The translations under genes and the position numbers were made by a program. Of a stretch of DNA of 64,000 bases, positions 7,854 through 15,872 are shown one piece after another. This DNA comes from UBA1563 sp037440065. GTDB taxonomy: Bacteria > Bacteroidota > Ignavibacteria > Ignavibacteriales > Ignavibacteriaceae. The stretch covers positions 496,001 to 560,000 of the forward strand of contig JBBIUV010000017.1 of the NCBI GenBank assembly GCA_037440065.1. The letters run 5' to 3'. The notes under the pieces were generated by a model. It made no database searches. It was not told where the DNA came from and was given only the letters and a program-made list of their open reading frames with translations. The stretch's first letter is position 1; each line of letters starts with the position of its first letter.

Positions 7854-9137
7854 TTAGCGTAGAAGGATCATCTTCTTAATGTCAGAATATTTTCCGCTCA
7901 CTATTTTATAAAAATATATTCCACTCGAAAGATTGCTTGAGAAAAATTCTACACTGTACATTCCGGCTCTTTTATGTTCATTTAATAATGTTGCTACTTC
8001 CATTCCCAATAGATTAAATACTCTTATCTCTACAATATTATCAGAAGGTATTGAAAATTCTATTTTTGTCGATGGATTAAATGGATTAGGGAAGTTTTGT
8101 CTAACCGAAAATTTTTGTGGAATATCTAAACTGACTTCAACTTCTTTTGAGTATTCATACTTTCCGTCAAAATCAATTTGCTTCAATCGATATTTAAGCA
8201 ATCCGCAAGAAGGATTATTGTCTATGTAAAAGTACTCTTTTGGTGAAGTGCAATTTCCATTTCCTCGGGTAAAGCCTATTTTTTCCCAAGTTGAATGTTC
8301 TTGCTTTCTTTCAATATCAAATCCTAAGTTATTAATTTCTGTTGAGGTTTGCCAAATTAATTTAACAGAATTTTCAAGAGTTATATATTTAAACGATGTT
8401 AATTCAACAGGTAATTCCGATGTATACAATGAAAGTATTTCAGTATCAGATAAAGCACGATTATAAAGCCGAAATTCATCAAGTTTTCCAAAGAATAAAT
8501 CAGCTCCGGGATTTTCGGGATAGAATAATAAATATCGTCCAATGTGAGATTCATCAGTAGTTCGATAATCATCACCACTTGTTGGCGCTACACTGTTTGC
8601 CGAAATAATAAGACTTCCATCTAAAAATACTTTAAGAGATTGAGTTACTGCATCATATGACGAAACAAAATGGTACCATCTATTAATGTCCAAAACGATT
8701 TCATGGTAATAGGTAGCCCAGTGATCGATTGTCCAAATCTGTGTTTGTAATCTATAGATTCCGTTTTCGAGTCGAAGGTAATTGAATGTATAACCGCCGG
8801 AATTATCCTTCTCTACTAAATAGAATGAATCACTATGGAGCCAATTCTCAGGCAATGCACTTAGATTGAACCATAAAGAAACTGTTATGCTTGGATAGAT
8901 TGTGGGGTTTGGAATATCGATATATCCATTTGTTCCGTTAAAGTATAAAGCTTTCGTCGGATTTTGAAGACGATCATCGGAATATGAAAGAATACCCCGG
9001 CTAATTCCATGATTATTATTGCCGCTTTCATCGTTTAGGTTGCCGTCAAAAGGATAATATGCAACTAAACCAACTTGTGGAACTTGTGCTAATAGGATAG
9101 TTGACAAAGAAATTATTAGAGTAATTATTTTAAACAT
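7854..9137 (-). CDS. Secreted LamG-domain protein with type IX secretion sorting domain
   Basis: 427 residues from the ATG at 9137, which has a GGTGG ribosome binding site; the frame extends 10 codons further to a GTG, but that lies inside an attC-like element and is not favoured. A signal peptide (FKIITLIISLSTILLAQ) leads to a LamG/concanavalin-like domain (about 20-235: GLVAYYPFDGNLNDESGNNNHG through GKLDEFRLYNRALSDTEI). Next is a fibronectin-like stretch (SFKYITLENSVKLIWQTSTEINNLGFDIER), then a C-terminal Por/T9SS sorting domain (about 345-427, FPNPFNPSTKIEFSIP to KKMILLR). The protein is therefore predicted to cross the outer membrane by type IX secretion and stay at the cell surface, possibly binding carbohydrate. 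No enzyme domain is present. Confidence 0.88.
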   Translation of the reverse strand: MFKIITLIISLSTILLAQVPQVGLVAYYPFDGNLNDESGNNNHGISRGILSYSDDRLQNPTKALYFNGTNGYIDIPNPTIYPSITVSLWFNLSALPENWLHSDSFYLVEKDNSGGYTFNYLRLENGIYRLQTQIWTIDHWATYYHEIVLDINRWYHFVSSYDAVTQSLKVFLDGSLIISANSVAPTSGDDYRTTDESHIGRYLLFYPENPGADLFFGKLDEFRLYNRALSDTEILSLYTSELPVELTSFKYITLENSVKLIWQTSTEINNLGFDIERKQEHSTWEKIGFTRGNGNCTSPKEYFYIDNNPSCGLLKYRLKQIDFDGKYEYSKEVEVSLDIPQKFSVRQNFPNPFNPSTKIEFSIPSDNIVEIRVFNLLGMEVATLLNEHKRAGMYSVEFFSSNLSSGIYFYKIVSGKYSDIKKMILLR

Positions 9138-9165
9138 ACTACCACCATACTTTTTTAATCTGAAC

Positions 9166-9210
9166 ACCTAACGCCGTGTTATCCCGCCTTGCGGGACAAG
9201 TTGTTAAAAC
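9166..9210 (-). other. attC-like hairpin site (candidate integron recombination site)
   Basis: On the + strand ACCTAAC (9166-9172, fits RYYYAAC) is followed by GCCGTG. Then comes a 9-bp stem TTATCCCGC/GCGGGACAA (9179-9187 with 9191-9199, one mismatch, CTT loop), then GTTAAAAC (9203-9210, close to GTTRRRY). On the minus strand the end reads GGCGTTAGGT. This matches the layout of an integron attC site: two core boxes around an imperfect hairpin, placed 3' of one minus-strand gene and 5' of the next. The second core box carries one extra purine, no integrase gene is in the window, and only this one copy has the full structure, so the call is tentative. Confidence 0.4.
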
Positions 9211-9211
9211 G

Positions 9212-9258
9212 CAACACTGCCGTATTAATTATTTTAATATTTATAATTTCATTTTATT
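9212..9258. repeat. Dispersed spacer repeat, copy B
   Basis: An exact copy of the 23-bp block of copy A, directly abutting the attC-like hairpin and followed by a similar AT-rich tail (…TTATAATTTCATTTTATTTA). It lies 3' of the unknown gene at 9385-10752. Confidence 0.75.
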
Positions 9259-9384
9259 TAGGCAATCGCATTTGTTAAATACCAGAAGAATATATTTTTT
9301 TCTTTTTTACTCGGCTGTGAGGATTTATCCATCATTCGTGGAGACTCTTTACTTATTAAAAAATTAGAGACTCCCGATTAAAAG

Positions 9385-10752
9385 TTATAAATTCAATATT
9401 CTCCTGGATACACTAATTAGTTCAGAGTACTTATTAATATTTTCTGCTTTACTAATAAACTTATTAAGTAAATTTTCACCGTTGTTTTTATCAATATAAT
9501 TATAATTAAGTATTCCAATTGAAAACAAGAAAGCAATCTCATCTGGTTGTTCATTTTGCCTTTCTTCAAGAAATTCAATTGCACTCTTCACAACTAATTT
9601 ATTTTGAATATCGATTTTTCTTCTTAGTTTATCATAGTAACGGGGAATACTAGAATAATCTGATTGAAGTATTGCAAAAAAGGCTTTATTAAGTAAATAA
9701 ACATGGTGATCAGGAACAATGTTATTTATTTCATCAGTGTATTTAATTGAATCTGAAATGTTTTTAAGAAAATAACTAGATAAGGCCATTACAGCGAGAC
9801 AATCAATTGAATCAGCACCGGCTATTAATCCCTTTTTAGAAATTTCAAATGCACTAGACCATTCTTTTTGTATAATATAACTATCAGCAATGCTTATATA
9901 ACAATTATTCAGAATATATCTTAGTCTGCCAGATCTAATAAAATCAATTGGAACATGAACTCTAGTATTTTCTCTGGGTAATTTATATTTTGGATCAATT
10001 TTACTTTGTAGAATCGGTAGAATTGTCTCTATAAGTTTAATTGAAAACTCCAGATGCTTAAAAGATTTACTCATACTAATTGCAATTATTGATAAAATTA
10101 TTTCTACCAAATTATTTGCAACTTTGTCAGAATCAATAGAATCGTTACTCTCATTTATAATCCATTCTCTCTTAGCAATCATTAGCTTCATATCATTAGT
10201 AAAACTACTTATATCAGGAGAATCTTTAACAACATTAAGTAACCGATAAGTGAAAAAAAAGTTCCTTAAATCATATTTATATTTTGAATTTTCATTTCCT
10301 CCATAAACTGATCCATGAATAACAAGTGAAAATTTACGTTTAAGTAGAAATTTTTCTGCTTCTTCTTTGGTATCAAAAATATCGACCCCAATTTCTTTTA
10401 GTTTAATCGATTCTAATAAATTTAAGATTTTCAATTTATCAGATACTTTGGAAAAAGTAGTAGTAACGATTTTCTGAGTGTTAGGGTCTAACGATTTAAG
10501 AGCAATTGCAACAATATATTTTGGGGTGGGCATTGCCAATCTCCCAGAATTGAATAACCAGAACACCCAAAGGAAATAAATTAGATTCAGATAAATTGTA
10601 AATTCAACATAAAGTGGAACACTATGAAGGGGAACTGAAAATCTAATAATAATAATGGCCAATATTATTATGAGAAATAATCCATGCTTGGTTTTTCTCC
10701 TTGGCCACATATATTTAATAAAATCGATTATTTCTTTTAATGAAATAGTCAT
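9385..10752 (-). CDS. Unrecognised membrane-anchored protein with helical repeat-like C-terminus
   Basis: 455 residues; I do not recognise the family. Two hydrophobic segments lie near the N-terminus (about 25-43, GLFLIIILAIIIIRFSV, and 50-67, FTIYLNLIYFLWVFWLF), so the protein is probably anchored in the inner membrane with a long cytoplasmic part. Residues 80-150 have an alpha/beta look (TQKIVTTTFSKVSDKL, AEKFLLKRKFSLVIHGSVYGG). Residues 270-455 are helical with TPR-like spacing (SYIIQKEWSSAFEISKKGLIAGADSIDCLAVMAL, NIVPDHHVYLLNKAFFAIL). The gene is clearly more AT-rich than its neighbours, which suggests it was acquired. It is followed by the attC-like element and repeat copy B. Confidence 0.65.
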   Translation of the reverse strand: MTISLKEIIDFIKYMWPRRKTKHGLFLIIILAIIIIRFSVPLHSVPLYVEFTIYLNLIYFLWVFWLFNSGRLAMPTPKYIVAIALKSLDPNTQKIVTTTFSKVSDKLKILNLLESIKLKEIGVDIFDTKEEAEKFLLKRKFSLVIHGSVYGGNENSKYKYDLRNFFFTYRLLNVVKDSPDISSFTNDMKLMIAKREWIINESNDSIDSDKVANNLVEIILSIIAISMSKSFKHLEFSIKLIETILPILQSKIDPKYKLPRENTRVHVPIDFIRSGRLRYILNNCYISIADSYIIQKEWSSAFEISKKGLIAGADSIDCLAVMALSSYFLKNISDSIKYTDEINNIVPDHHVYLLNKAFFAILQSDYSSIPRYYDKLRRKIDIQNKLVVKSAIEFLEERQNEQPDEIAFLFSIGILNYNYIDKNNGENLLNKFISKAENINKYSELISVSRRILNL

Positions 10753-10800
10753 TTGACTATACCTATTTGATTAATTGTTTTAAGCTTTGTTATATTAAAC

Positions 10801-10875
10801 CAACACCACTGCATTAATTATTTAAATATTTACGGTTCTATTTTTAACTATAACCCTGCTTTTGCGATTTGTTGG
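10801..10875. repeat. Dispersed spacer repeat, copy C
   Basis: CAACACCACTGCATTAATTA followed by TTTAAATATTTACGG (10801-10835) is a diverged version of copies A and B. The continuing sequence (TATTTACGGTTCTATTTTTA…CCCTGCTTTTGCGATTT) also resembles the spacer at 7732-7777 between the tautomerase and LamG genes (TATTTACGATTATTATTATA…CCCTTATTTGCGGATT). The copy lies 3' of the gene at 11031-11999. Confidence 0.6.
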
Positions 10876-11030
10876 CATTATTTATTTCCCTTCTTTTTAC
10901 ATAGTCTTAGGTTGGGACTATTTTCTTATTTCGCAGCCCTGCCAAATCATGATAAATCTACTGGACATATTATTTCTGTGTGGATTTAAAAGATTATTTA
11001 TAAATTCCGAAAAGTAAAATATCTATTATT

Positions 11031-11999
11031 TCATTTTTTATCTTTATGTTTTCTTCTAAATATCCATTCAATTTCTTCCGCTTCTCCTATTTCCATTTCC
11101 ATTAGTTCTTCTTTTGTGTATTGGCTGTGTTTTTTATCAATCCACTTTTTAGGAAAAGCAACTCTTGCAAGTTGGTATAATGTCGGATACTTTGGAGGCT
11201 CCCAATAAGGTCTTTCCTTAATTGTATGATTAGGAGTTTCGATTAGGATTTCCGTTTCATCTTCGACTTCTTGTTTATAATCAAGATCCTTTATTATTAA
11301 TGAACTTTTAGGAAGTAATTCCCAATATTTTACAGTGCAGAGTGGAATACCTCCCATTTTAATCACATTGGGATGTTCTTTTGAATTGACGTTTGGAAAT
11401 GGATATCTTCTTTTCTTTTTCCTTAGACCAAATAAGCTTCTTTCATAAATGATATGTAGAAAATCTATTCTAAGAAGATATAATTCCGCTGCACACTGTT
11501 GGAATACTTGCACTGGACAAAGACGGTCACTTAATTCTGAGGTAATAGTTCCTTTTACTTCATATTTTATATTAATACGCTTTTTTACTGAAGTAGAAAT
11601 CTTAAACTCTTTTGAAAAACTTTCTCGTACCTTGTTTGAAAATTCTGAGCCGATTTTACCACCGGTGTTACAGAATTTACCATCGCCAAAGTTATAATTT
11701 AACTCTGAGAGAATCTTAGACATCGCTTCAGATTCCATTAAAGATTTCTCCAGAGTTTCAAGTTGTTTAACAATTTCAGTTTCTATCTCAATCGAAACGA
11801 TTCTATCTTCAATAAAACCTTTAGGATTCCCAAATACATCTAATTTTTTGCCGATCTTTGCAGGTCCAGGTAAATGTCTTGATAATAATCTAAAGTGAGC
11901 TCTGGCAATGTGATAATGAGTTTCATTATCATCTAACTTCTCCCAACCTTCTGATGAAGTTAGTTTTTTGTAATAGGGGACATCAAAATATATATTCAT
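11031..11999 (-). CDS. Unrecognised accessory protein
   Basis: 322 residues, with no signal peptide or clear membrane segment; I do not recognise a family. It starts MNIYFDVPYYKKL. A middle part is predicted helical (IETEIVKQLETLEKSLMESEAMSKILSEL). Then comes a beta-rich stretch with strong alternation (KEFKISTSVKKRINIKYEVKGTIT) and a basic patch (GLRKKKRRYPFP). The tail ends in charged residues (EEIEWIFRRKHKDKK). The gene is AT-rich like its neighbours. Position next to a SIR2-like gene raises the idea of a defence-related partner, but more than 230 bp separate the two, and nothing in the protein itself shows this. Confidence 0.6.
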   Translation of the reverse strand: MNIYFDVPYYKKLTSSEGWEKLDDNETHYHIARAHFRLLSRHLPGPAKIGKKLDVFGNPKGFIEDRIVSIEIETEIVKQLETLEKSLMESEAMSKILSELNYNFGDGKFCNTGGKIGSEFSNKVRESFSKEFKISTSVKKRINIKYEVKGTITSELSDRLCPVQVFQQCAAELYLLRIDFLHIIYERSLFGLRKKKRRYPFPNVNSKEHPNVIKMGGIPLCTVKYWELLPKSSLIIKDLDYKQEVEDETEILIETPNHTIKERPYWEPPKYPTLYQLARVAFPKKWIDKKHSQYTKEELMEMEIGEAEEIEWIFRRKHKDKK

Positions 12000-12232
12000 A
12001 CATTTCCTGCTATTCGTTATATTTATTTAAGTTAATGCTAACTGGCACTTCAAACACAGTCTTATAATAATATGAAAAGCTACCACCAATAATTTTTAAC
12101 TAATTAATTTTTTAGAACTATCTTAGCCACTTACTTTACACTGCAATCTAATCCAACATCACTTCAAATAACTCTCTGAAAAGAAGTGGTTGGGAAACAA
12201 TGTGTACAAGAGTACATTTTGTATCTGATGAT

Positions 12233-13330
12233 TCATAAATAATTTAATGGATCGTTTACAAAATTTTCAAATGATTTATCGGTGTAATTAACTTGTTTTC
12301 CGAGAAATCTATAATAACGTTTCTTTTCTTCATTAATTATTTCTTGAGCTTTGCCAGTGTGTTGATTGAAAACAGTAAAACGCATTGTTTTTTTTCGATT
12401 AGTTTGAATTCTCTTTATCAAGTATTTTATGTGTATATCTGCATCGGGGAAAGAATAACCGCAAAAGACAATATGATCTACATCGGTTAAACTCATTTCG
12501 GACTTATGCCAAACAAGACTAAGAAAAATATTGGACATATCCTTGAAATAAGTTGGTGGAACAATTATTGGGACGATAACTGATTCACAAGTTTTACATG
12601 TTGAATTTGAAAAATCTGTTAGAAGTCGAATTACACCTTTTTCTTTCGGTGTTAAAGTAAGTCGATTACAGGTTGGACAATAAAGCCAATTTAAGGAACC
12701 ATGAATTTTGTAAAGTTGAATAAGATTCTTTTCTGGTCGTTTCCAACTATTATTTTTGTCGAAATTTGTAAAATCGACACCATAGTCAAGTGAATATTCT
12801 GGGTAAAGTGAAATAAGTGCATTGTCAATCAAGATATCATAGTTTGTACTTATAAAAACAGTGTTTTTAAGCTGATCTATCGACTTCAACTTTTCAACAA
12901 GTGTGTTATGGTAACCTCTTGACGAAATTAATTTCTCATGAATAATTTTCGCCATCAATAACACTAAATATTGTCGAATAAATCTTATTCTATTACTATT
13001 GGCAGCAATGTTTTCTAAATCAAATTCCTTTAATGATTCTTTACGCCTTTCAGCTAAATCTAAAATTCCCAAGGCTTCCTCAAAAGTTGGAAATTCAACA
13101 TTATCAAGATTATCATGGTCAACATCAATGCCAAATATTAGGTCGAAAAATGTTACGAGTTCTCTATCCATTTCGTGCATTATAGTATTACTGCCTTTAA
13201 TGGATTTAAAATAATCCCTAAAAAGATTACTTTGAATCGGGGCTCCTTCTGATGCAGAGGCACCTGCCCCAAGTATTATTGCTAATTTCATCGTTTTTCT
13301 CTTTTTATTTTTGGTTGTCTTTTTCTTCAT
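12233..13330 (-). CDS. SIR2-like domain protein with zinc-binding cysteines
   Basis: 365 residues. The NAD-binding SIR2 fold is indicated by AIILGAGASASEGAP (about 17-31), FISTNYDILIDNAL (about 160-173), KIHGSLNW (about 205-212) and the late GYSFPDADIHIKYL (about 291-304). Two CxxC pairs (CPTC near 217, CKTC near 242) look like the structural zinc site of sirtuins. This is the prokaryotic SIR2-like type (SIR2_2), not a histone-deacetylase-like CobB. Many such proteins are NAD-depleting effectors in anti-phage systems, and others are uncharacterised. The first 13 residues are all Lys, Thr, Asn or Arg, so the true start may be the ATG at 13291 (MKLAII). No partner such as a nuclease, Argonaute or ThsB-like TIR gene adjoins it. 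Confidence 0.85.
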   Translation of the reverse strand: MKKKTTKNKKRKTMKLAIILGAGASASEGAPIQSNLFRDYFKSIKGSNTIMHEMDRELVTFFDLIFGIDVDHDNLDNVEFPTFEEALGILDLAERRKESLKEFDLENIAANSNRIRFIRQYLVLLMAKIIHEKLISSRGYHNTLVEKLKSIDQLKNTVFISTNYDILIDNALISLYPEYSLDYGVDFTNFDKNNSWKRPEKNLIQLYKIHGSLNWLYCPTCNRLTLTPKEKGVIRLLTDFSNSTCKTCESVIVPIIVPPTYFKDMSNIFLSLVWHKSEMSLTDVDHIVFCGYSFPDADIHIKYLIKRIQTNRKKTMRFTVFNQHTGKAQEIINEEKKRYYRFLGKQVNYTDKSFENFVNDPLNYL

Positions 13331-13983
13331 CGGGCCAATACTCTAACTTTTTCTATTTTATCTGTAAATGAGCAAAAAACTCTTAACTTATTTACTATAT
13401 TCCCCGCACCCCAACTACTCCCCCTCTTTAAATAATCTTCTCTCTCAGAGTTCCTTCTTTTTCCTCCCCCAAGAATGATAGACGCAGGGTAAAACGCCTA
13501 CCATCCTTTTAAGGGAGCGTTGCCTGGGGGCGTGGGCAACGGATTATCATTTCTCATTCCGCCGCGCGGGCGGATCAGTTTTCAGTAATCGGTCATTAGT
13601 CATTGGTCATTAGATTTAACCGCTGACTGCTTTGCAAAAGAGTTGAAGAGTTGAAGAATTTAAGAAATAGGTTTTACTCTAAATTTAGATTCTTCACTTC
13701 ACTTCGTTCCATTCAGAATGACAAGATGTCTATCATACACGAGTCATTCGATTTAACTGTTTACTTCTTAGCCAAAGGCGAACAAGCTAACTGCCAACTT
13801 CCGATTGCCGACTTTTCACTAATCCGGTAAACCGGAATCAAATAATTTGTAATCAGAGAAGGAATGATTGAATGGTTGAATGAAAAACATTCATCCATTC
13901 ATTTTCATTCATCCATCCGCTTCTCTATTTTTTTTACTCAATAAACATTCTCGCCATCCCCGTTTAATATTTTCACAAACTAT
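13331..13983. other. 653-bp non-coding stretch with repeat debris
   Basis: No convincing gene. Visible items are a GC-richer hairpin-prone segment (CCGCCGCGCGGGCGG near 13560-13574), a direct repeat of GTCATTAG/GTCATTGGTCATTAG (about 13590-13613), a GTTGAAGAGTTGAAGAATT duplication (about 13642-13660), and copy 2 of the TTCAGAATGACA repeat (13688-13733). CATTCATCCATTCATTTTCATTCATCC (about 13889-13915) is a simple-sequence run. The mix looks like decayed intergenic repeats. Confidence 0.6.
13688..13733. repeat. Short dispersed intergenic repeat, copy 2 (TTCAGAATGACA type)
   Basis: GATTCTTCACTTCACTTCG followed by TTCCATTCAGAATGACAAG resembles the copy at 5402-5430. Intergenic; function unknown. 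Confidence 0.5.
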
Positions 13984-14670
13984 CTAACTCACCGGAGCCG
14001 GAGGGGGTTCTTCACCTTTTCCATTCTTCGGTTTCGGCCAGGGGGACTTGAATAACTTTCTAACCGCCGGGTTTTTCTTATACGCAAGATTTCCCGCTTC
14101 GTTAATTTCATTCACTTTGCAATAAACTACATACTCCGCCGCATGCCGCTCAGCCGTGTAGTTTGTATCTTGTTTTTTCTTTGCTTCCTGATTAGCGTCC
14201 CGCTCATTTAAGCTTTGTAAACACAATTCACCCTCGGCGATAAAATCACTCTGCATATTAGTCAAGTCGGTTTTGTATTTATTAAGGAGGTTAATAATGT
14301 TCGGAAGCAGATCGATCATTGCCGCTTCGTTTTTGGCATATTGAGAAATTTTTTGGGGAAACTCTTTGCAGCGGGGATCGCTTTTCTTAAACTTTCCCGT
14401 GTAGATAAACTGTGCGGTTTGCAGCCATTCGTAACTTAACTCAAGCTGAATATTTTTTTCTTTAGTAGCCCCTTTGGTTTCGTTTGATAAAGCTTCGTCA
14501 TTTTTAAATGACTTTGCTTTTTCAATATCGGCTAAAAAAGTAGTTAAGTAATTTTCGTTAATACCGAATTTTAGTAATTCCGGTTTGTTCTGCGCTACCT
14601 TGTAAGTAGCTTCGGCCGTCTGAAGGATAACTTCCCTCGGAACATTCACTGATGGACCCTTATTTGCCAT
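13984..14670 (-). CDS. Hypothetical protein, predicted helical, Pro-rich tail
   Basis: 228 residues, soluble, with no signal peptide. It starts MANKGPSVNVPREVILQ after a good ribosome binding site (AGGGAAAC). It is mostly alpha-helical and rich in Lys, Ala and Glu. A long central helix pair (IIDL-type region IDLLPNIINLLNKYKTDLTNMQ through CLQSLNERDANQEAKKK) is followed by a Pro/Gly/Lys tail (KSPWPKPKNGKGEEPPPAPVS). I do not recognise a characterised family. It stands alone in the accessory region, flanked on both sides by several hundred bases of non-coding repeats. Confidence 0.65.
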   Translation of the reverse strand: MANKGPSVNVPREVILQTAEATYKVAQNKPELLKFGINENYLTTFLADIEKAKSFKNDEALSNETKGATKEKNIQLELSYEWLQTAQFIYTGKFKKSDPRCKEFPQKISQYAKNEAAMIDLLPNIINLLNKYKTDLTNMQSDFIAEGELCLQSLNERDANQEAKKKQDTNYTAERHAAEYVVYCKVNEINEAGNLAYKKNPAVRKLFKSPWPKPKNGKGEEPPPAPVS

Positions 14671-15138
14671 AATGTTTCCCTATAATTATGAATTTAATAA
14701 GTTAAGTTACCAGCACCTATGAACTATTAGAACAAACACCCCATCTACCCGCACAAGAAAAGTAAACCGTCAGATGGTGAAAAAATTAAAGGGGAATTAT
14801 TTGAACTTTTGAATTGGGATAATAACCCCTGTAAGATTCACTCCAAACTTATAAAAATATTAATTAAATATCCAACCCCCCGAAAAAAAAATTTTTACCG
14901 CTAAATTTTTCCTTGTGTCCCTTGTGCTTTCATTGTGAACTTTGTGGTAAAAAAAGTTTCCCTCCTTCGTGAACTTTGTGGTAAAAAAAATTTAACCACT
15001 AAGAACACAAAGTCTTTTCACTAAGGGCACAATGAATTTTTTCCTTATGTTCCTCGTGCCTTCATTGTGAACTTTGTGGTAAAATAAGCTTACCTCCTTC
15101 GTGTACCTTGTGGTTAAAAAAAAGCTTAACCACTAAGT
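14671..15138. repeat. Non-coding stretch with 'CTTTGTGGTAAA' repeats, left block
   Basis: From about 14921 the DNA is built from variants of TTCATTGTGAACTTTGTGGT plus A-runs and CCCTCCTTCGTG, in both orientations (AACCACTAAG..CACAAAG on the same strand). Copies lie near 14932, 14968, 15000, 15064 and 15098, and the last (AACCACTAAGTTCACAAGG, about 15128-15146) touches the stop of the GxxExxY gene. The part 14671-14920 is AT-rich with nothing recognisable. Confidence 0.75.
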
Positions 15139-15519
15139 TCACAAGGTTCCATTAATTACTCTTCTAACACCCTCTTTAAAGAGGACGGTATTAAAATTTA
15201 TCAATAGTCCAAGTTTACAATTTGATAATTTTAGATACGTTAAGATTTGTGCGAGATGCAGATCGTTTAGTGCTTCAACCGACTTCAACTCAATGATCAA
15301 TTTATTTTCAACCATTAAGTCTATTCGATACCCAATATCCAGTTTCACTTTTTCATAAAGAAGGGGTAATGCCTTTTGCTTTTCAACAAAAAGTCCGTCT
15401 TTATGCAATTCATAAAACAAACATTCCTCGTAAGAACTCTCCAACAACCCGGGACCCAAAGATTTGTGCACCCTTAATCCCTTTTCAAAAACAATTTTTG
15501 CCAGAATATTTTCCGTCAT
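15139..15519 (-). CDS. GxxExxY-family protein (PD-(D/E)XK-like fold)
   Basis: 126 residues from the ATG at 15519, which follows a GGGAAAAAG ribosome binding site; a TTG five codons earlier is less likely. The name-giving motif is present as GLLESSY inside HKSLGPGLLESSYEECL. A later YRIDLMVENKLIIELKSVE has the D…E-x-K arrangement of PD-(D/E)XK nuclease-like folds, and RVVING-type C-terminus is normal. Members are very common as solitary genes in environmental bacteria and no biochemical role is established to my knowledge. It is embedded in the CTTTGTGGTAAA repeats on both sides, a setting I recall for other members. Confidence 0.88.
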   Translation of the reverse strand: MTENILAKIVFEKGLRVHKSLGPGLLESSYEECLFYELHKDGLFVEKQKALPLLYEKVKLDIGYRIDLMVENKLIIELKSVEALNDLHLAQILTYLKLSNCKLGLLINFNTVLFKEGVRRVINGTL

Positions 15520-15599
15520 CTTTTTCCCTTCCAATTTTGTAAAACAAAATTATCAGATATCAGCAAACATTACAATCAATATTTATCGATTAATAGTGA

Positions 15600-15845
15600 A
15601 GTGAAAGAATTTAACCACTACATTCCCTAGTGTCCCTTGTGGAAAAAAAGTTTCCCTCCTTCACGTACCTTGTGGTAAAAAAAAGATTAACCACTAAGTA
15701 CACAAGGGTTTTTCACTAAGGGCACAAAAAATTTTTAACTTCGTGTCTTTCTCTTTGTGAACCTTGTGGTAAAAAAGCTTACCTCCTTCGTGAACCTTGT
15801 GGTAAAAAAGCTTACCTCCTTCGTGTACCTTGTGGTAAAAAAAGC
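15600..15845. repeat. 'CCTTGTGGTAAA' repeat block with 33-bp tandem array
   Basis: Several degenerate copies of the same repeat family as at 14921-15146. They end in a tandem array of a 33-bp unit starting GTGAACCTTGTGGTAAAAAA at 15757, 15790 and 15823 (the third truncated). The array reads through as FVNLVVKKLTS in one + frame, but that frame has no ribosome binding site and I do not call a gene. Confidence 0.8.
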
Positions 15846-15872
15846 TATCCACAACGATTTTTTTCATTTTTA

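Noticed and set aside
14921..15845. Repeats that could look like a CRISPR array
   Set aside because: The repeats are degenerate, in both orientations and unevenly spaced, and no cas gene is near.
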